A DNA stretch of 25,930 bases from Blepharisma japonicum (Eukaryota > Ciliophora > Heterotrichea > Heterotrichida > Blepharismidae): assembly GCA_949751835.1 (NCBI GenBank), contig CATKHK010000184.1:1-25930 (forward strand), written 5' to 3'. Below are positions 1 to 12,800 of the stretch, piece after piece; the first letter of the stretch is position 1, and the number at the start of each line of letters is the position of its first letter. A model generated the notes under the pieces. It saw only the letters and a program-made list of their open reading frames with translations. It was not told the origin of the DNA and did no database searches. Position numbers and translations under genes: made by a program.

Positions 1-675
1 TGATCACGTGTATTGTTTATAAAATAAAGGAGGAATATACATTGATGTTGCAGACTTGAAGAATGCTAACTATAAATAAAATTATTCAAATTGAATGCCA
101 AATAGTGACACTTTTTGAATAGGTTTTGAGACGAAATTTGGCCAGCTTTGTTTAAAATGAAAATCCCAACTTTGATCTGTAAATTTGGCAAGAGTATGAT
201 TGCTCGAACTCTTGGTTTAACTTTGAAATTTAAATGAAATGCCATCTAGACATTAGAGCTAAAGATGCGCATAAAATAAGGCATATCAATTATTCAAAAT
301 TAATTTGTATTTCCTCTAATTATGACACTTATTTTAATCACTCAAACATATATTAACCATTTAAGCCTATTTCAGAAATTTTCCATTTCATTATTGATTT
401 AAAGATTTTCTCCTATCGACTATCGTTGAAATACTAGTCCTATATTGTAATAGCTGTTTAGCTGCAGAGTAAAGGGCATCATTTAGGATTAAAAGGTATT
501 TGAGTTCAGTTGAAAGGGTTGCCTTACTCTTAGCTCTATTTTATAAGCAGATTCATTTCTTTTGAGCTTTTATTTTAAAAATAAAGTTTGTTTCTGAAAC
601 TGCTAGTTTTAATAAATCTATAATAAATAAAAGGTATATAGTAAAATATATTTTATTATTGATAAGATTAAACAT
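1..675 (-). repeat. 3' flank shared with the paralogous gene at 23255
   Basis: Read on the minus strand, the sequence after the TAA of the gene ending at 676 matches patches of 24722..25260. The first 30 or so bases after both stop codons are almost identical (complement of about 646..675 against 24722..24751) and contain AATAAAA, so they may hold the 3' UTR and polyadenylation signal. A second patch is about 420..495 against 24915..24990. A third is about 62..245 against 25075..25258. Bases 1..60 have no visible partner. No intact ORF is present on this side. Confidence 0.7.
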
Positions 676-2559
676 TTATAATTTATTAGCTCTGTTAAAG
701 CATTCCATAGCTTCTTCTCTTCTGCCTAATAAACATAGAGCATTTCCTTTATGGCTATAATAACCTGCATAATTTGGATTGATTCTAATTGCATCGTTAA
801 AATGTTTTACTGCTTCTTCATATCTCTTTTCATTTAAAAAGATAAATCCTATGCCATTGTATGCAGATGCATTATTTGGATCAATTCTGATAGCTTCTTT
901 ATAGCATTCCATAGCTTCTTCTCTTCTGCCTAACTCATCTAGAGCTAATCCTTTATTTCTATAATAATCTGCATAATTTGGATTGATTCTAATTGCATCG
1001 TTGTAATGTTTTACTGCTTCTTCATATCTCTTTTCATTTAAAAAGATAAGTCATATGCCATTGTATGCATCAGCATAATTTGGATCAATTCTGATAGCTT
1101 CTTTATAGCATTCCATAGCTTCTTCTCTTCTGCCTAAATTTCTAAGAGCATCTCCTTTATTTGTATAATATGTTGCATCATTTGGATTGATTCTAATTGC
1201 ATCGTTGTAATGTTTTACTGCTTCTTCATATCTCTTTTCATTATAGAAGATATTTCCTATGCGATTGTATGCTTCAGCATGATTTGGATCAATTCTGAAA
1301 GCTTCTTTATAGCATTCCATAGCTTCTTCTCTTATGCCTAACAATTTAAGAGCATTTCCTTTATTTGTATAATATGTTGCATCATTTGGATTGATTCTAA
1401 TTGCATCGTTGTAATGTTTTACTGCTTCTTCATATCTCTTTTCATTTAAAAAGATATTTCCTATGCCATTATATGCATCAGCATAATTTGGATCAATTCT
1501 GATAGCTTCTTTATAGCATTCCATAGCTTCTTCTCTTCTGCCTAACTCAAATAGAGCTACTCCTTTATTTGTATAATATGTTGCATAGTTTGGATTGATT
1601 CTAATTGCATCGGTGTAATGTTTTACTGCTTCTTCATATCTCTTTTCATTATAGAAGATAAGTCCTATGCCATTGTATGCATCAGCATTATTTGGATCAA
1701 TTCTGATAGCTTCTTTATAGCATTCCATAGCTTCTTCTCTTCTGCCTAACTCTCTAAGAGCATTTCCTTTATTTATATAATATATTGCATAATTTGGATT
1801 GATTCTAATTGCATCGTTAAAATGTTTTAATGCTTCTTCATATCTCTTTTCATTATAGAAGATAAGCCCTATGCCATTGTATGCAGGTGCATAATTTGGA
1901 TCAATTCTGATAGCTTCTTTATACTTGTCTAGTGCTGGATCTAAATTTTCCACTTCATTCTTAAAATTTATTTTCTCTTTAAGATTGCTTTTTGATTCAC
2001 AATCCTTTTCATCTGAAATAAATTTAGACTTTTCTTCATAGAAGCTCTTGATAATTGAATCAATTTGATTTTCTATATTGCAAAATAACTTTATGTTATT
2101 ATTCGATCTTGCTATAAAAATTGCTCTAACTTTATCGATAGCTTCATTTGATTGTAAAGCTAACAAATTTAAAGATGGATCTTTCTCTAATCTTGATAGA
2201 TTTTGTGTTATCCAGATTTTTTCAACATAATTGCCAATTTTTGTAGAATAAGAGTCAATTTCTTTTAAAACTTGTGCAAGGATATTTTTATGACGGCAAA
2301 GAGTTTGAGAAAAAGAAGCGATTATATTTGCTTTTGTTTCCTCAATTTTTGATTTTTCTTCTTCAAGAAAGCTAAGAATCGCTTCTTTTGTGCCTTCAAC
2401 AGGCTCATAAAATAATGAGATGGGATCATGAGGTCCTTTACTAGATATGCAATGACTCCCACAGTGTTCTCTGCAAAAATAAGTATCAGGGGAAGTGCAG
2501 TTGCATGAAATCTCAGGTTCTCGGTCGCATTTTGCCCAATCGCATTTGATGGTGCTCAT
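676..2559 (-). CDS. B-box-like zinc finger / coiled-coil / TPR protein (627 aa, TGA read as Trp)
   Basis: The reading frame is uninterrupted from ATG (2559) to TAA (676) once TGA at 1051..1053 is read as Trp; with the standard code it would split in two. Residues 6-44 form a Cys/His cluster (C-x4-C-x7-C-x-C-x7-C-x2-H, more His/Cys after) like a degenerate B-box zinc site. Residues about 55-210 are charged and probably coiled coil. From about residue 213 come six tandem 68-residue units, each two TPRs, ending in a short KL tail. TPR arrays bind proteins and B-box/coiled-coil regions oligomerise, so a scaffold role is inferred; the function is unknown. The TGA falls where the other units have Gly (GIGLIF becomes GIWLIF), so it came from GGA. 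There is no signal peptide, TM segment or intron. Paralogs lie at 23255, 25602 and 15144. Confidence 0.9.
700..1923 (-). repeat. six 204-bp tandem units encoding TPR pairs
   Basis: Each unit encodes 68 aa, i.e. two 34-residue TPRs, starting YKEAIRIDPN and including NEKRYEEA, DAIRINPN and LGRREEAMEC. Long DNA stretches are identical between units, which points to recent homogenisation by unequal exchange or gene conversion. Variation concentrates in the helix-loop positions after DPN and NPN and around the NKG.AL segment. The paralog at 23255 has four such units. Confidence 0.9.
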
Positions 2560-2598
2560 ATTCTTAGGATTATATTTTCCATTAATTTAGACTCCTAA
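2560..2598 (-). promoter_or_regulatory. conserved promoter / 5' leader of the B-box/TPR family
   Basis: On the minus strand TTAGGAGT starts 39 bases before the ATG, followed by TAAATTAATGG and an AT-rich stretch. The block is the same, base for base as far as I can see, upstream of the gene at 25602, and a variant lies upstream of the gene at 23255. Similarity to the 25602 copy ends just beyond TTAGGAGT, which marks the duplication boundary. A promoter role is inferred from conservation and position. Confidence 0.6.
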
Positions 2599-3979
2599 GA
2601 AAATTCAAGGAGAGATGATTAAAATTGAAATATAAGTGTTATGACCACAATTTTGAAGACTTAATCTTAGAAAAATTAAAAAATCCAATTGGGAGCCAAG
2701 AAACATTAATAGATGATACTAAATCTTAATGTGAAGACTTCAAAGATTTGATCCAATTAGCTGATTTTAAATTATTATTTAGTAATATTGGTGGTAATGA
2801 ATTTATTAATCGGCTCAAAAGCCTAAAAATAAGATTATCTCAAAAAATAGATGTTTTTTTTATAAGAAAATTAGATAAAAAACTTGAGGTTTGCCTTAGG
2901 TTTGCTGAGTTATTTATAATAAATTTCGATGAAGAAAACAATATGCTATTTTATTTTTCCAGCATTTATAATAAGTATCGGGAAAAATATAATGAATTAA
3001 TAGCAGACTTTTATGATAAATTAAGAGGCCAATTGGAGAAAAATGATATGAAATCCTTTCTCTGGGACTTTCACAGACTTCAAGAAATGGATAAATTTAA
3101 TTTTGTTAATAATTATAGAGAGCAAATTACAGATAGATTGAAAATTTACGTTGAAGAAGCCCTAGATGAAGATCTTCCTAATTATAACGATATAATAATT
3201 TCATTCTTTAGGAGAATCAAAGATATTTCATTCATATTCAAATATATTGGACTTGAAAATATAAATTTTGACATTATCCAGAGACTAGAAATGCAAAATA
3301 AAAATTGAACTGGAAAAATAGACAAAGAAAGATGCCGGCCTATTGTAAAAATGTTACCTAAAATTATCAGAAAACGATATTTGTGAGATTTTAGGTATTT
3401 TAAAGCTGAATTTGAAGATCGAAAAGATTTGCTAAAATCAAAACAGCTTCCAAAATCATAGAAATAATCGAGAATTTACCCAAAAAAGAAATGCATACTT
3501 TTAGTAAGCTTACTTTGGATACCATTAAAGAAATTGAGATCGACATCAAAAATATGATAAGCAATAATAAGTTTATTCAAGCCTTACAAATGTGTATCAG
3601 CCAGAAAATTTGAGACAAAGAACTTATTAATAGAATTCCTGAATCTGCATTATATATAAGCCGAATTAATTCCCTCTTGATTCCAATTATTAAGGAAAAT
3701 ATAAAGAAGTTAGAATTAGAAAGTAATAAAGCTAATTTCAAGCAGAAATTTTCATTTTATAAAGAAAATTAGCTACTTAAAATTCAATCTTTAGTTAAAG
3801 AAATTTTAAAAAATATCCCTCTTGAACAACTAAGCGAAGATTGTTCAAATTGCATGCTAGAATATTGAAAGCTGTTAAAAACCTACAAAAGTTCAATTCA
3901 GTTCTTCTGCAAATTTTTAACTCGAGGCATTATCCAAAAAAAATTTTTATCTAAATGGCATAAAAAAATTAAAAAATAA
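2586..3979 (+). pseudogene. decayed gene of unrecognised family
   Basis: I do not recognise the family. A coding-like, Lys/Ile/Asn-rich reading runs from about 2586 with TAA at 2727..2729 in otherwise good sequence (DDTKS before it, CEDFKDL after). It continues 2730..3461, with TGA read as Trp at several places, then changes frame between about 3430 and 3460. It continues in the new frame to TAA at 3977..3979, with a TAG at 3770..3772. The segments look helical (FFRRIKDISF, LLKTYKSSIQ) with no TM segment. No convincing ATG starts the first segment, and it begins inside the leader of the divergent TPR gene, so the 5' end was probably lost at that breakpoint. If the stops were read through as Gln, only one frameshift would remain. 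Confidence 0.6.
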
Positions 3980-4472
3980 ATAAATTCTTCCTATCATGAA
4001 TTATCATGCTGAATCAAATAAAATACTTACTAGTCAGTGAATTCAAAAATAATGATGATGTCTTCCTTAATAATGAAAAGAAATTATTTTAGGGAATGGA
4101 AAGTAAAAAAATTTTAGGTTTTGAAAATAAATTTTATTAGAATTAGAAATTTATTATAAAGGATGTTTATTTAAAAAATTTTCCAATTCACTTATTTTAT
4201 TTTTTAGATATTCCCAATCGTTCTTAAATTCCTATCTGTAAAATAGCAAGTTACTATCATTCTAATTTCAATTTTTTGAAATGCTGGTAGTTTATGGAAT
4301 TACTTTAAAATTAATACTTATGTCAAAAAAGAGAAAGAAAACATTGGTTCATATTGTTACGGTAAAACTTATAAATAAATCCTCTTTAAGAAAGAGCAAG
4401 ATTTTTCTAACACACAGAGGCGGAGGGGATTAGAGTTGACCCAATTTGCGATGAGTAATATGAAATGCCAAC
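3980..4472. other. AT-rich non-coding stretch
   Basis: I see no supported gene or RNA here. Short homopolymer-rich stretches separate the ends of two convergent relics. A small GC-richer patch (GGCGGAGGGG) lies near 4421..4430, just beyond the stop codon of the large minus-strand relic. Confidence 0.4.
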
Positions 4473-6899
4473 TTATGGAGCTTTACCTTCTCTTTCAGGT
4501 ATTAGCCTTTTTAATGCTCTTGTTTTACCAAATACAGATTCCACCAGGAAAATTACAAGTTTTAGTCTAGTAATACGATAATTTTTTGAGCTAACATTGA
4601 TTGTCTTGTTAGTGATACCGACAGTAACAAAGGCTATTAGCATCATGAAACTATCCCAAATTGCTATCAAACCTATGAAATAATTTTGATTGTTAAAAAA
4701 TGTCAAAGTGAGACCAAGCATGAAGACTTCTAGAAGTAGAATCCTAATATTAGATTTAAAAAAATGCTTGAGTCAAAACTTATAAGAGCTGCAACACTGA
4801 TATCTAAATAAGTTTGTATCCAAAATCTCACAAATATTAAGTATTTATAAATCTTTAATAATCCTTCTTGTTTTCTCGCTAAATATCTTCTAGAAAATCC
4901 TCATTTTGATAAAAAATATACAATAGGAAGCGTAGAAAAAATAATTAAAACCATTGTGATCAGCCCTCCAACATTAAGTAAAAATAAATCGCTATCATAT
5001 CCATATTTCACTGCTTGATCATAAGGTTTAGCTCCCTGGCTTTCCACCATAAAATAATCGAAAAAAGTTTGGCAGATTATGATATCCATTCATATTCTTC
5101 ACAAATGCATAGAATGAGTCAGACATTGGAATTTTAGTAAGGGCTAAGCACGAAATATAATCTAAGGTATTCAACATACTTCACAAGGTGGCTGGGTTAG
5201 TATTAATAAATGCGACAGCTAGTGAAGTTCCTATAATAGATTGAATAGCCGCAGTTGTTTGACTTGTTATAGCTTTAACAGTCTGAGTGCTAGGATTTAG
5301 ATTATAGTCGTAAAGATTTTCATTTAAAGTATCGTTTTCAGGCACTGCGTTTGTTTCTGAAACAAAATAAGTTAAATTAAGCAGTTTTAGGATTATTGGA
5401 GTATTGCTGTTAATTTCAACTGAAAAAGATAAAGAAATTATGTAAAATGTATTATTCACCCTTTCCATTGTCCAGGAATAATCTGATGTAGAAATATTTG
5501 ACACATAGATGGCTATATCATACTTAGAAATAATATATATAAGATTCTCAGAAAACGTGAGATTCAATGAGTTATCATCATTCACAGCCAAATAAACTTT
5601 AAAATAAGCTGGAGTGCATTCAGTTCCATTGTACCCGATTTTGCAAACACATGTTGTATTTTGTGATAATTCAGCTGTTTCAATGCATGTATAGCAAACA
5701 GATGGATTGAGGCAAGAGCCGCATTTTTGGGGCAGTTTTTGCAGATCCCATTGACTGAATATTGTTTTGGCTCACATTGCAAGCACTCTTCTTGAGTTTT
5801 GTTCAAATAATATCCATTATCGCATATATATTCACCAGATGACAAATAAGTATGTTCCTTGCACTGAAGACAATATCCAGCTATAAAATCGTCACAGATA
5901 TTGCATATAACATTATTGCACAAATTGCAAGTTTTATCATATCTCACACACCCGACACCTGAGCATGCATCATTGCAGGGAGTACATCGCATCCCATCCC
6001 AATACTCAGAAATAGCACAATTAGGGATGCATACTCCTTCATTCTCAATTGGACAATAAGAGGACTGGAAGCAAGAGTTTAAGTATAAAGAAGAAGCATC
6101 AACAATTTTGTTCCTAATCTTCAAATCCCATAGAAATCCTGTGAAATAGTTGCCAAACATCGTATTTGATATAAATGATGAACCTATAGTAATTTTGAAT
6201 GAGTCTTCAATGTCTTCAAACCAAGAAAAGCCGAAGTCACTTGATATATCTGGGCTAGTGTTTATGCTGAATGAAATTATTTGGGCAGGGGTGACTGAAA
6301 ATCTGAAAAAACAGTCAATAAATTTCATTCACTTGGGATAAGCCTACTTGTGCTTGTATAAAATACTGTGGAGTTATCATTTGGCCTAATTCTTAATGAA
6401 GGGTATCATGAATATATGCTTAGTTTCCAATAAGTTGTGACAGATGTAGATATTGATTGCTTAGTAAATAGATCGCAATAAGATTTTGACGGGTTTAGTC
6501 ACATTGACATCGTAAATTTAGGAGCTAGAACTAGAGTTCTAGAAGATGGAGTTATATTCATGTATGATTTCCCATTAAAATAATATCCACCATATTGAGC
6601 TGCATAAGGATATAATTCTTGATAGCTTGGATAAAAGTTTGTGTCATTCCCAGTGCTCGCGATAATACCAGACTGAAGATCGTAAACTTTGTCCTTAATT
6701 TGACTTGGCCTTAAATTATAAATATACCCACCAGTTCCATTGACTAAACACTTATTTGCTGATGTTCAGTATCCTAATGGGCACTTTTTGATGCATAAGC
6801 TTTCAAAAAAATAAAGGGAGTTTGTGCATGAAGTGCAGCCTGCTCATGTAGGTACGAAGTACGTCGCACAAGCACTATTTTTGCAAGGCTCACAGCTCT

Positions 6900-9800
6900 C
6901 TGATGAATCAAGAAAGACTTGCATTAGGTATACAGCTGAGGCAGGCTCCAGTAAAAGTATTGCAAGATAAGCATTCCTTTGCTTTGCAAAGTCTGCATGT
7001 AGATCCATATACGCAACCATGATTACATTCTGCTTTGCATGAATTGCAAGAACTCTGATAAGTATTTAAGCTGCATCCACTTAAGCATGCTAAATTAGAA
7101 GGACAGTATGAACAGCCACTCCCACAGCCTGAAATAGCCCAGTCAGTTATAATGTAATTAATATCGCTATATATTCGCAAGTTCCAAACGTATCCTTCAA
7201 AGCCATTTGCTACGGTTTGATCTGCACCTAAAACCAAGCTTCCTGAATTACTGTCTCTTAAAAAGCTCAATGAGGTTGATATTTGAGTGTCAATTAAAAT
7301 GCTGTTTACATAAGATATAAATTTACTAGTGCCATCGCTTGAAATTTGCCCAGAAAAAGAAAAAAAGGTTCAAGCATTGAAAAGACTTGAAGATGCTGAC
7401 ACTGAAACTGTGGTTCCATCGAGTAGATTTACAGTAAGCGTTGGGATTCCGCCTGCAAAAGAGATAGAAAGATACACTCAGCTATCATATTTTGTTAAAA
7501 ATAACCATCGTTTAAGCCATTATCCAAGATGATATAGAAAAGAAAGGGCTGAATTTAAAGCTAGAAGTCATATAACTTGCTCCTGTAAAGTAATATCCTC
7601 TTTGAATTGCCGGAACAGGATCATAAGGATCCCAGCTGGGATATGTATTTGTGCTGTTATTTCCAACATTAAATCCACTTACTCTATCAAGGCGAAGCTG
7701 ATCAGTAAGATCCAAATATAATGCAAGAGATGATGATAAGTCACAGTTATTAGTTATAGAGCTTTGAGTATATCCTGTAGGGCAGTTAGGCTCACACAAG
7801 TTAAGCACTGATAATAATTGATTCCACTGCAGGAAGAGCAGCCGTTACTGCATATATTACAAACAAATCCATCTGATGATAAATTATAGCCAAAATTACA
7901 GGTGCACACAGACCCTGAGGCATGAGCGACGCAAGTTGTGCAAATACCTGACCCAAACCCAGAGCACACACTGCAAAGCTTATCTTCACAAATACTGCAT
8001 GATACTCCCCTTGCACATCCAAGAGAGCAATGATTGCAAAGTGAGCATAATCCTCCAGTATTTAAATAATAATTAAAGCCACAAGGTCATAAGCAGCTGC
8101 TGCCGAGTCCGATCCCACAAATATCATCATTTACCTGAGCACTGAAGTCAGTAATTGGACTATTTCATAAGTTGAAATTATAAATAAACCCAGAGAAATT
8201 TGAAGAAGAGCTTTTTCCAATTAGAATAGTCTGAGAAGAAATATCTCTAAAAATATAGTTGCTATTACTGCTAGGAGTTCCTGCAATATTGTTTATATAG
8301 GCTGTAGCTGTGGTGGAGCCTGAAGAATATGATATAGTTATTGAATAGTATGACAAGCCTGAAGAACTTATCGTCCCAGTAGTAACTGTTGTTGCTGCTA
8401 AGATTGGACTTTCCAGTATGATTTTAGCTGAGCCACTAGAATTGATAATTAGTTTGTTTTGTTTTTCGAATAAATCTCCAGCAGTTTCTACATAAGCCCA
8501 AAAAATCCCAAACTCAGTTCATAAGACAAATAAATGTTAACGCTTGACTATATTTGCCACTCGAAAAATAGAACCCTTGATTCTTAGCAGGAATAGGATC
8601 ATTTACTTCAGGAGTATTAAAAAATTGGAAAGTAGAGAAATTTGTAGCTGTTGTGAATATTCCATATGATCCTGAAAAATCCTGATCGAAAGATTGAGTT
8701 ATAACTTGAGTAGAAACGACTGAGCAGCTGCTTCCAAATCATTAAGGACACTCATGCAAACAAGCATTCCCAGCTAAAATTTCACCAGTTGTGCAAGTAT
8801 TACATAGAAAATAGTAGGCTCCTGCACATTGAGCGCACAAAGCATCACAATATTCACAGGTCTGAGAAGATTGAATCCAAAACGCATTGGAATTGCATGC
8901 ACAAACTCCACTGGTTAAGATAGCTCGGTCTATACAGCTAGTGCATGCCCATCAAATCGTGCGCATTCTTGCATTCTTTTTTCAGGCACAGCCGACAAGT
9001 AAGAGAACTCCTACAACCATATGGACTGCAACTCGAATCAGAAGTTGTACAGCCACTTGAATAAAAGGACCCAAAATTGCAGTTATCAGGGCAAATTAAC
9101 TCTGAAGGGCAGTTTGAGTACCCATCAAAGCATCCTGTTGTTTTTCATTCATCAAGAAAATTTGAGTTTGAGTTAAATACCTTTAAGCTCCACAAAAATC
9201 CTGTGAATCCATTAGATGATGCTCCAAGCTTTAAAGTGCCTAAATCAATAAATGGAGATGCATTAGCTGATAATTGGCTTGCTGAAAGAGTGCCATCATT
9301 ATAGAAATAAATTTTCATCTTTCCGTTAATAATATCGCTTGTGAATGCTATTATGTCAGCTATTAAAAAGATTTGATGGGCCACTAACTGACACAGTTGA
9401 TAGGTCTTGAAGACTTATCATTAGAGTCGGAATTCCACTACTTGACAATGAAATTTTGAAAATTTCATCACTTCCATTAATTTTTAGCATCAAATATCCC
9501 AAGGAAATAGGTTTAACCCATATTGCGACAGTAAAGTAAGTATTTAATATGAGAGAAGTTGAAAGCATATAAGAATTAGAGACGAAGTAGTAGCCTCGAT
9601 ATATTGAAGGGACTGGATCAGTGTTTTCAAATGCAGGATAAGTATTTGTACTTGAAGAACCAACTTGGACTCCACTTACTGTGTCTAAGTATATTAGGTC
9701 TTGAAATTGGAGGCTAAAAGAGAGGTTTGAAATCAAAGTGCATTGATTATTTACAGAATCTTGAGTATATCCTGTAGGTCAAACAGTAATGCATAATCCG

Positions 9801-12800
9801 GATATAAAATAGTACATTGTTAAGCAAGAAGTGCATTGGTAATAACTTGTTCCCGAGCAGCCTCCACAGCCTATAGTACCCCCAAATACATGAAAATCCA
9901 TCAGTTGCTTGAATATAATTAACATCACATGAGCAAGCAGTAGCCCCTCCTCCTGAAGCATGGCTGACACACTGAGTGCATAATCCTGACTCAAACCCAC
10001 TACAAATTGAGCAAAGAGGATCATAACATATATTACATGAAACTCCTCGGCTGCACCCTAAGGCACATGAATTGCAAGATTGACAAAAAATTCCATCATA
10101 ATATAAGACTTATATCGCAAGACCAAAGGCATGAAATAGATAAACTTGATCCACAAGGAACTAAAAGTTTTGCTGAAAAATCAGAGATAGCAGTATTCCA
10201 TAAGCTGAAATAATAAATAAAACCGCTAAAGCCAGAAGATGCACTTTTTCCTATATACAGGATATCAGAAGAAATATCTCTAAATAGCAAATTTGTAGAC
10301 ACAATTGTAGTCCCAGAAATATTATTCACAGAAATGACAGTAGTAGTCGAGCCAGACAAATACGAAACTGTTAAAGATAAATATGACCAGCCACTAAAAA
10401 TCAATGAAGAAGTAACGACTGTAGTTGTTGTTTGGGATGGGCTTTCTAATATGATATTGGCTATTCCATTAGACGCCAATTTAATCCTTGCCTGCTTTTG
10501 GAAAATATCTCTATGATTAATAGTATAAATTCAGAGTCCGACTGAAAATTGATAGTTAATATAAATGTTCACATTAGCTTGCAAGTATTGTGACCCAGAA
10601 AAATAGAGACCTCTAGCATATGAAGGGACAGGATCCGTAGAATCAGGATTGCTAAAGAATTGGTAGGATAAAGAAGAACTGGAAGTTATCAAAATCCCAT
10701 AAGATCCTTGGAATGCAGTATCAAAGCTCTGGTCAATTATAGTCGGCATTGAGCTTGTGCAAGATGGACTTGAAGTAAAACTGTATGGGCACTCATTTAA
10801 GCAGACTGTATCAACCAAAACTTTTGTGCCAGTGCAAGCACTGCATTCAAAATAATCCGTTTTTAAGCAATTCGAACAAAGATTATCACAAATTTCACAA
10901 GTTTCTGAAGATTGGACCCAAAATGCATTCAAGCTGCAAGAACAAACACCTCCTGATAAATTTGTATTTGCCATACAAGCTGTGCAAGGGACGCCAAATA
11001 AAGTGCAAGCTGTGCATTCTTTGTTTTGGCAGAGCCTGTAGGTAAGAGAACTTTAATCCATGAGATGAGCAAGATCCAGCGCATGCTGTACAAGATCCAG
11101 AAGAATAAAAGGAGCCTTTGTCACAGCCATCAGGACATATCAACTCAGAAGGACAATTTGAGCAAGATCCCTCACAACTAGTAGTTATTCATTCATCTAG
11201 GAAATGAGTGTTTCCATTGAAAACTTTTACACTTCATAAAAAGCCAACAAAGCTGCTTGCTCGACTTGAATATCCAAGATATAATATCCCAGCATCAATG
11301 AAAGGAAACGCATTTGTTGAAGTTTGGCTTGATATTAGCAATCCATCTTCATAGAAACTTATTTTCGTGTTTCCGTTTGCAATATCTCCAGTAAAGGCAA
11401 TATTGTGCCAACTGTTGAATAAACTAGCAGACCCTGATAATGTGACAATTGATGAATCTTGAAGAGTTAAAGCAATTCTTGGCCATCCTGCTGTTGCAAA
11501 ATCAATTTTGAACATTTCAGTAGATCCAATCAATTTAAGAAAGACATTTCCTGAAGATGTTGCTTTAACCCAAATTGTAATAGTATAGAAAGGAGTGATT
11601 GTCAATGAATTTAAAGACATTAAAGATGCACTTGTAAAATAATAACCTTTATAAATAGAAGGTACAGGATCAGCAGAGTCGGTTCACGATGGATAAATAT
11701 TGGAGTCTGATCCAACAGTAAAGCCGCTAACAATATCAAGCTGGATTAAATTTTGCAAAGTAAGAGAAATAGCAGTAGTCGAAGATAAATTACATAAATT
11801 ATTTGTGGAATCCTGAGTGTATCCAGTAGGACATGAAGTAAGACACATTCCATTTAAATAGTAATAATTTGTGAAGCAGGAGGTGCATTGATAATAGCCA
11901 GTGCTTGAGCATCCAGCACATCCAGAGGTGCATGCCCATATACAAGAAAATCCATCAGTAGAAGCTATGTAATTTGTATTACAAGTACAAGGAACTGTTA
12001 AACCTCCAGAAGCATGAGTAACACACAAAGTGCACAAATTCGTTCCAAAGCCCGAACACTGAGAGCTTAAAGGATATTCACAAATGCTGCATGAAATTGC
12101 TCTTCTGCACCCTAAATCTCCATAGCTATTACACGATAAGCAGGATGACGTACCATAATACTGAGTCATTAGGCAAGATCAAAGGCAAGAAGTATCTAAG
12201 ATTAAGCTGCAAGGAATTGAAAACTTACTTTTCAAGCTTTGATCGAACCTCTCGCATTATGAATCAAGGATGGGGAGATACATGAAAAGTCAGTAATTGC
12301 TGCGTTCCATAAGCTAAAGTAATAAATAAAGCCAACAAATGTAGATGACGTTGAACTCTTTCCAAGATATAAATAATCTGCAGATAGATCTCTATAAATA
12401 TAATCTGAAGTTGACTGTGAGTCTAGAGGGGGAATTATTTGCGTAAGTTTTAATTATTGTTGATCAGCTTGTATATTCAATTGATAGAGATAAATATGTT
12501 CAACCTAAAAATGGTGTTGCTGAGGCTGTTCTTATGGATGTTGTTGATTTTGAAGGACTTTCTAATATTACTGTTATAGCTCCATATGAGCTTAGCGAAA
12601 ATCTTGTTTGCTTTTCGAGAATATCCCCTGAAGTTACAACATAAACCCATAATCCCATAGATACAGTATTGCTCAAATAAATATTTGTATTTGATATTAA
12701 ATATTTCCCACTAGAGAAATAAAGCCCTCTTTTAAATGCTGGGATGGGGTCTAATGGATCTGGGATATTCCAAAATTGATAAGTAGAACCTGAAGATGAA

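Noticed and set aside
10334-10516. Plus-strand open frames inside the LamG relic (e.g. 7329..7532, 9077..9304, 10334..10516, 13522..13707)
   Set aside because: They are antisense shadows of the conserved LamG and Cys-rich modules, which explain the sequence on the minus strand with paralog support.
12240-12265. GGTTCGATC (minus strand) resembling a tRNA T-loop, with CAT upstream like a Met anticodon
   Set aside because: The flanking bases do not form the T-stem or anticodon stem and no acceptor or D-arm is present; it lies inside the short palindromic insertion.
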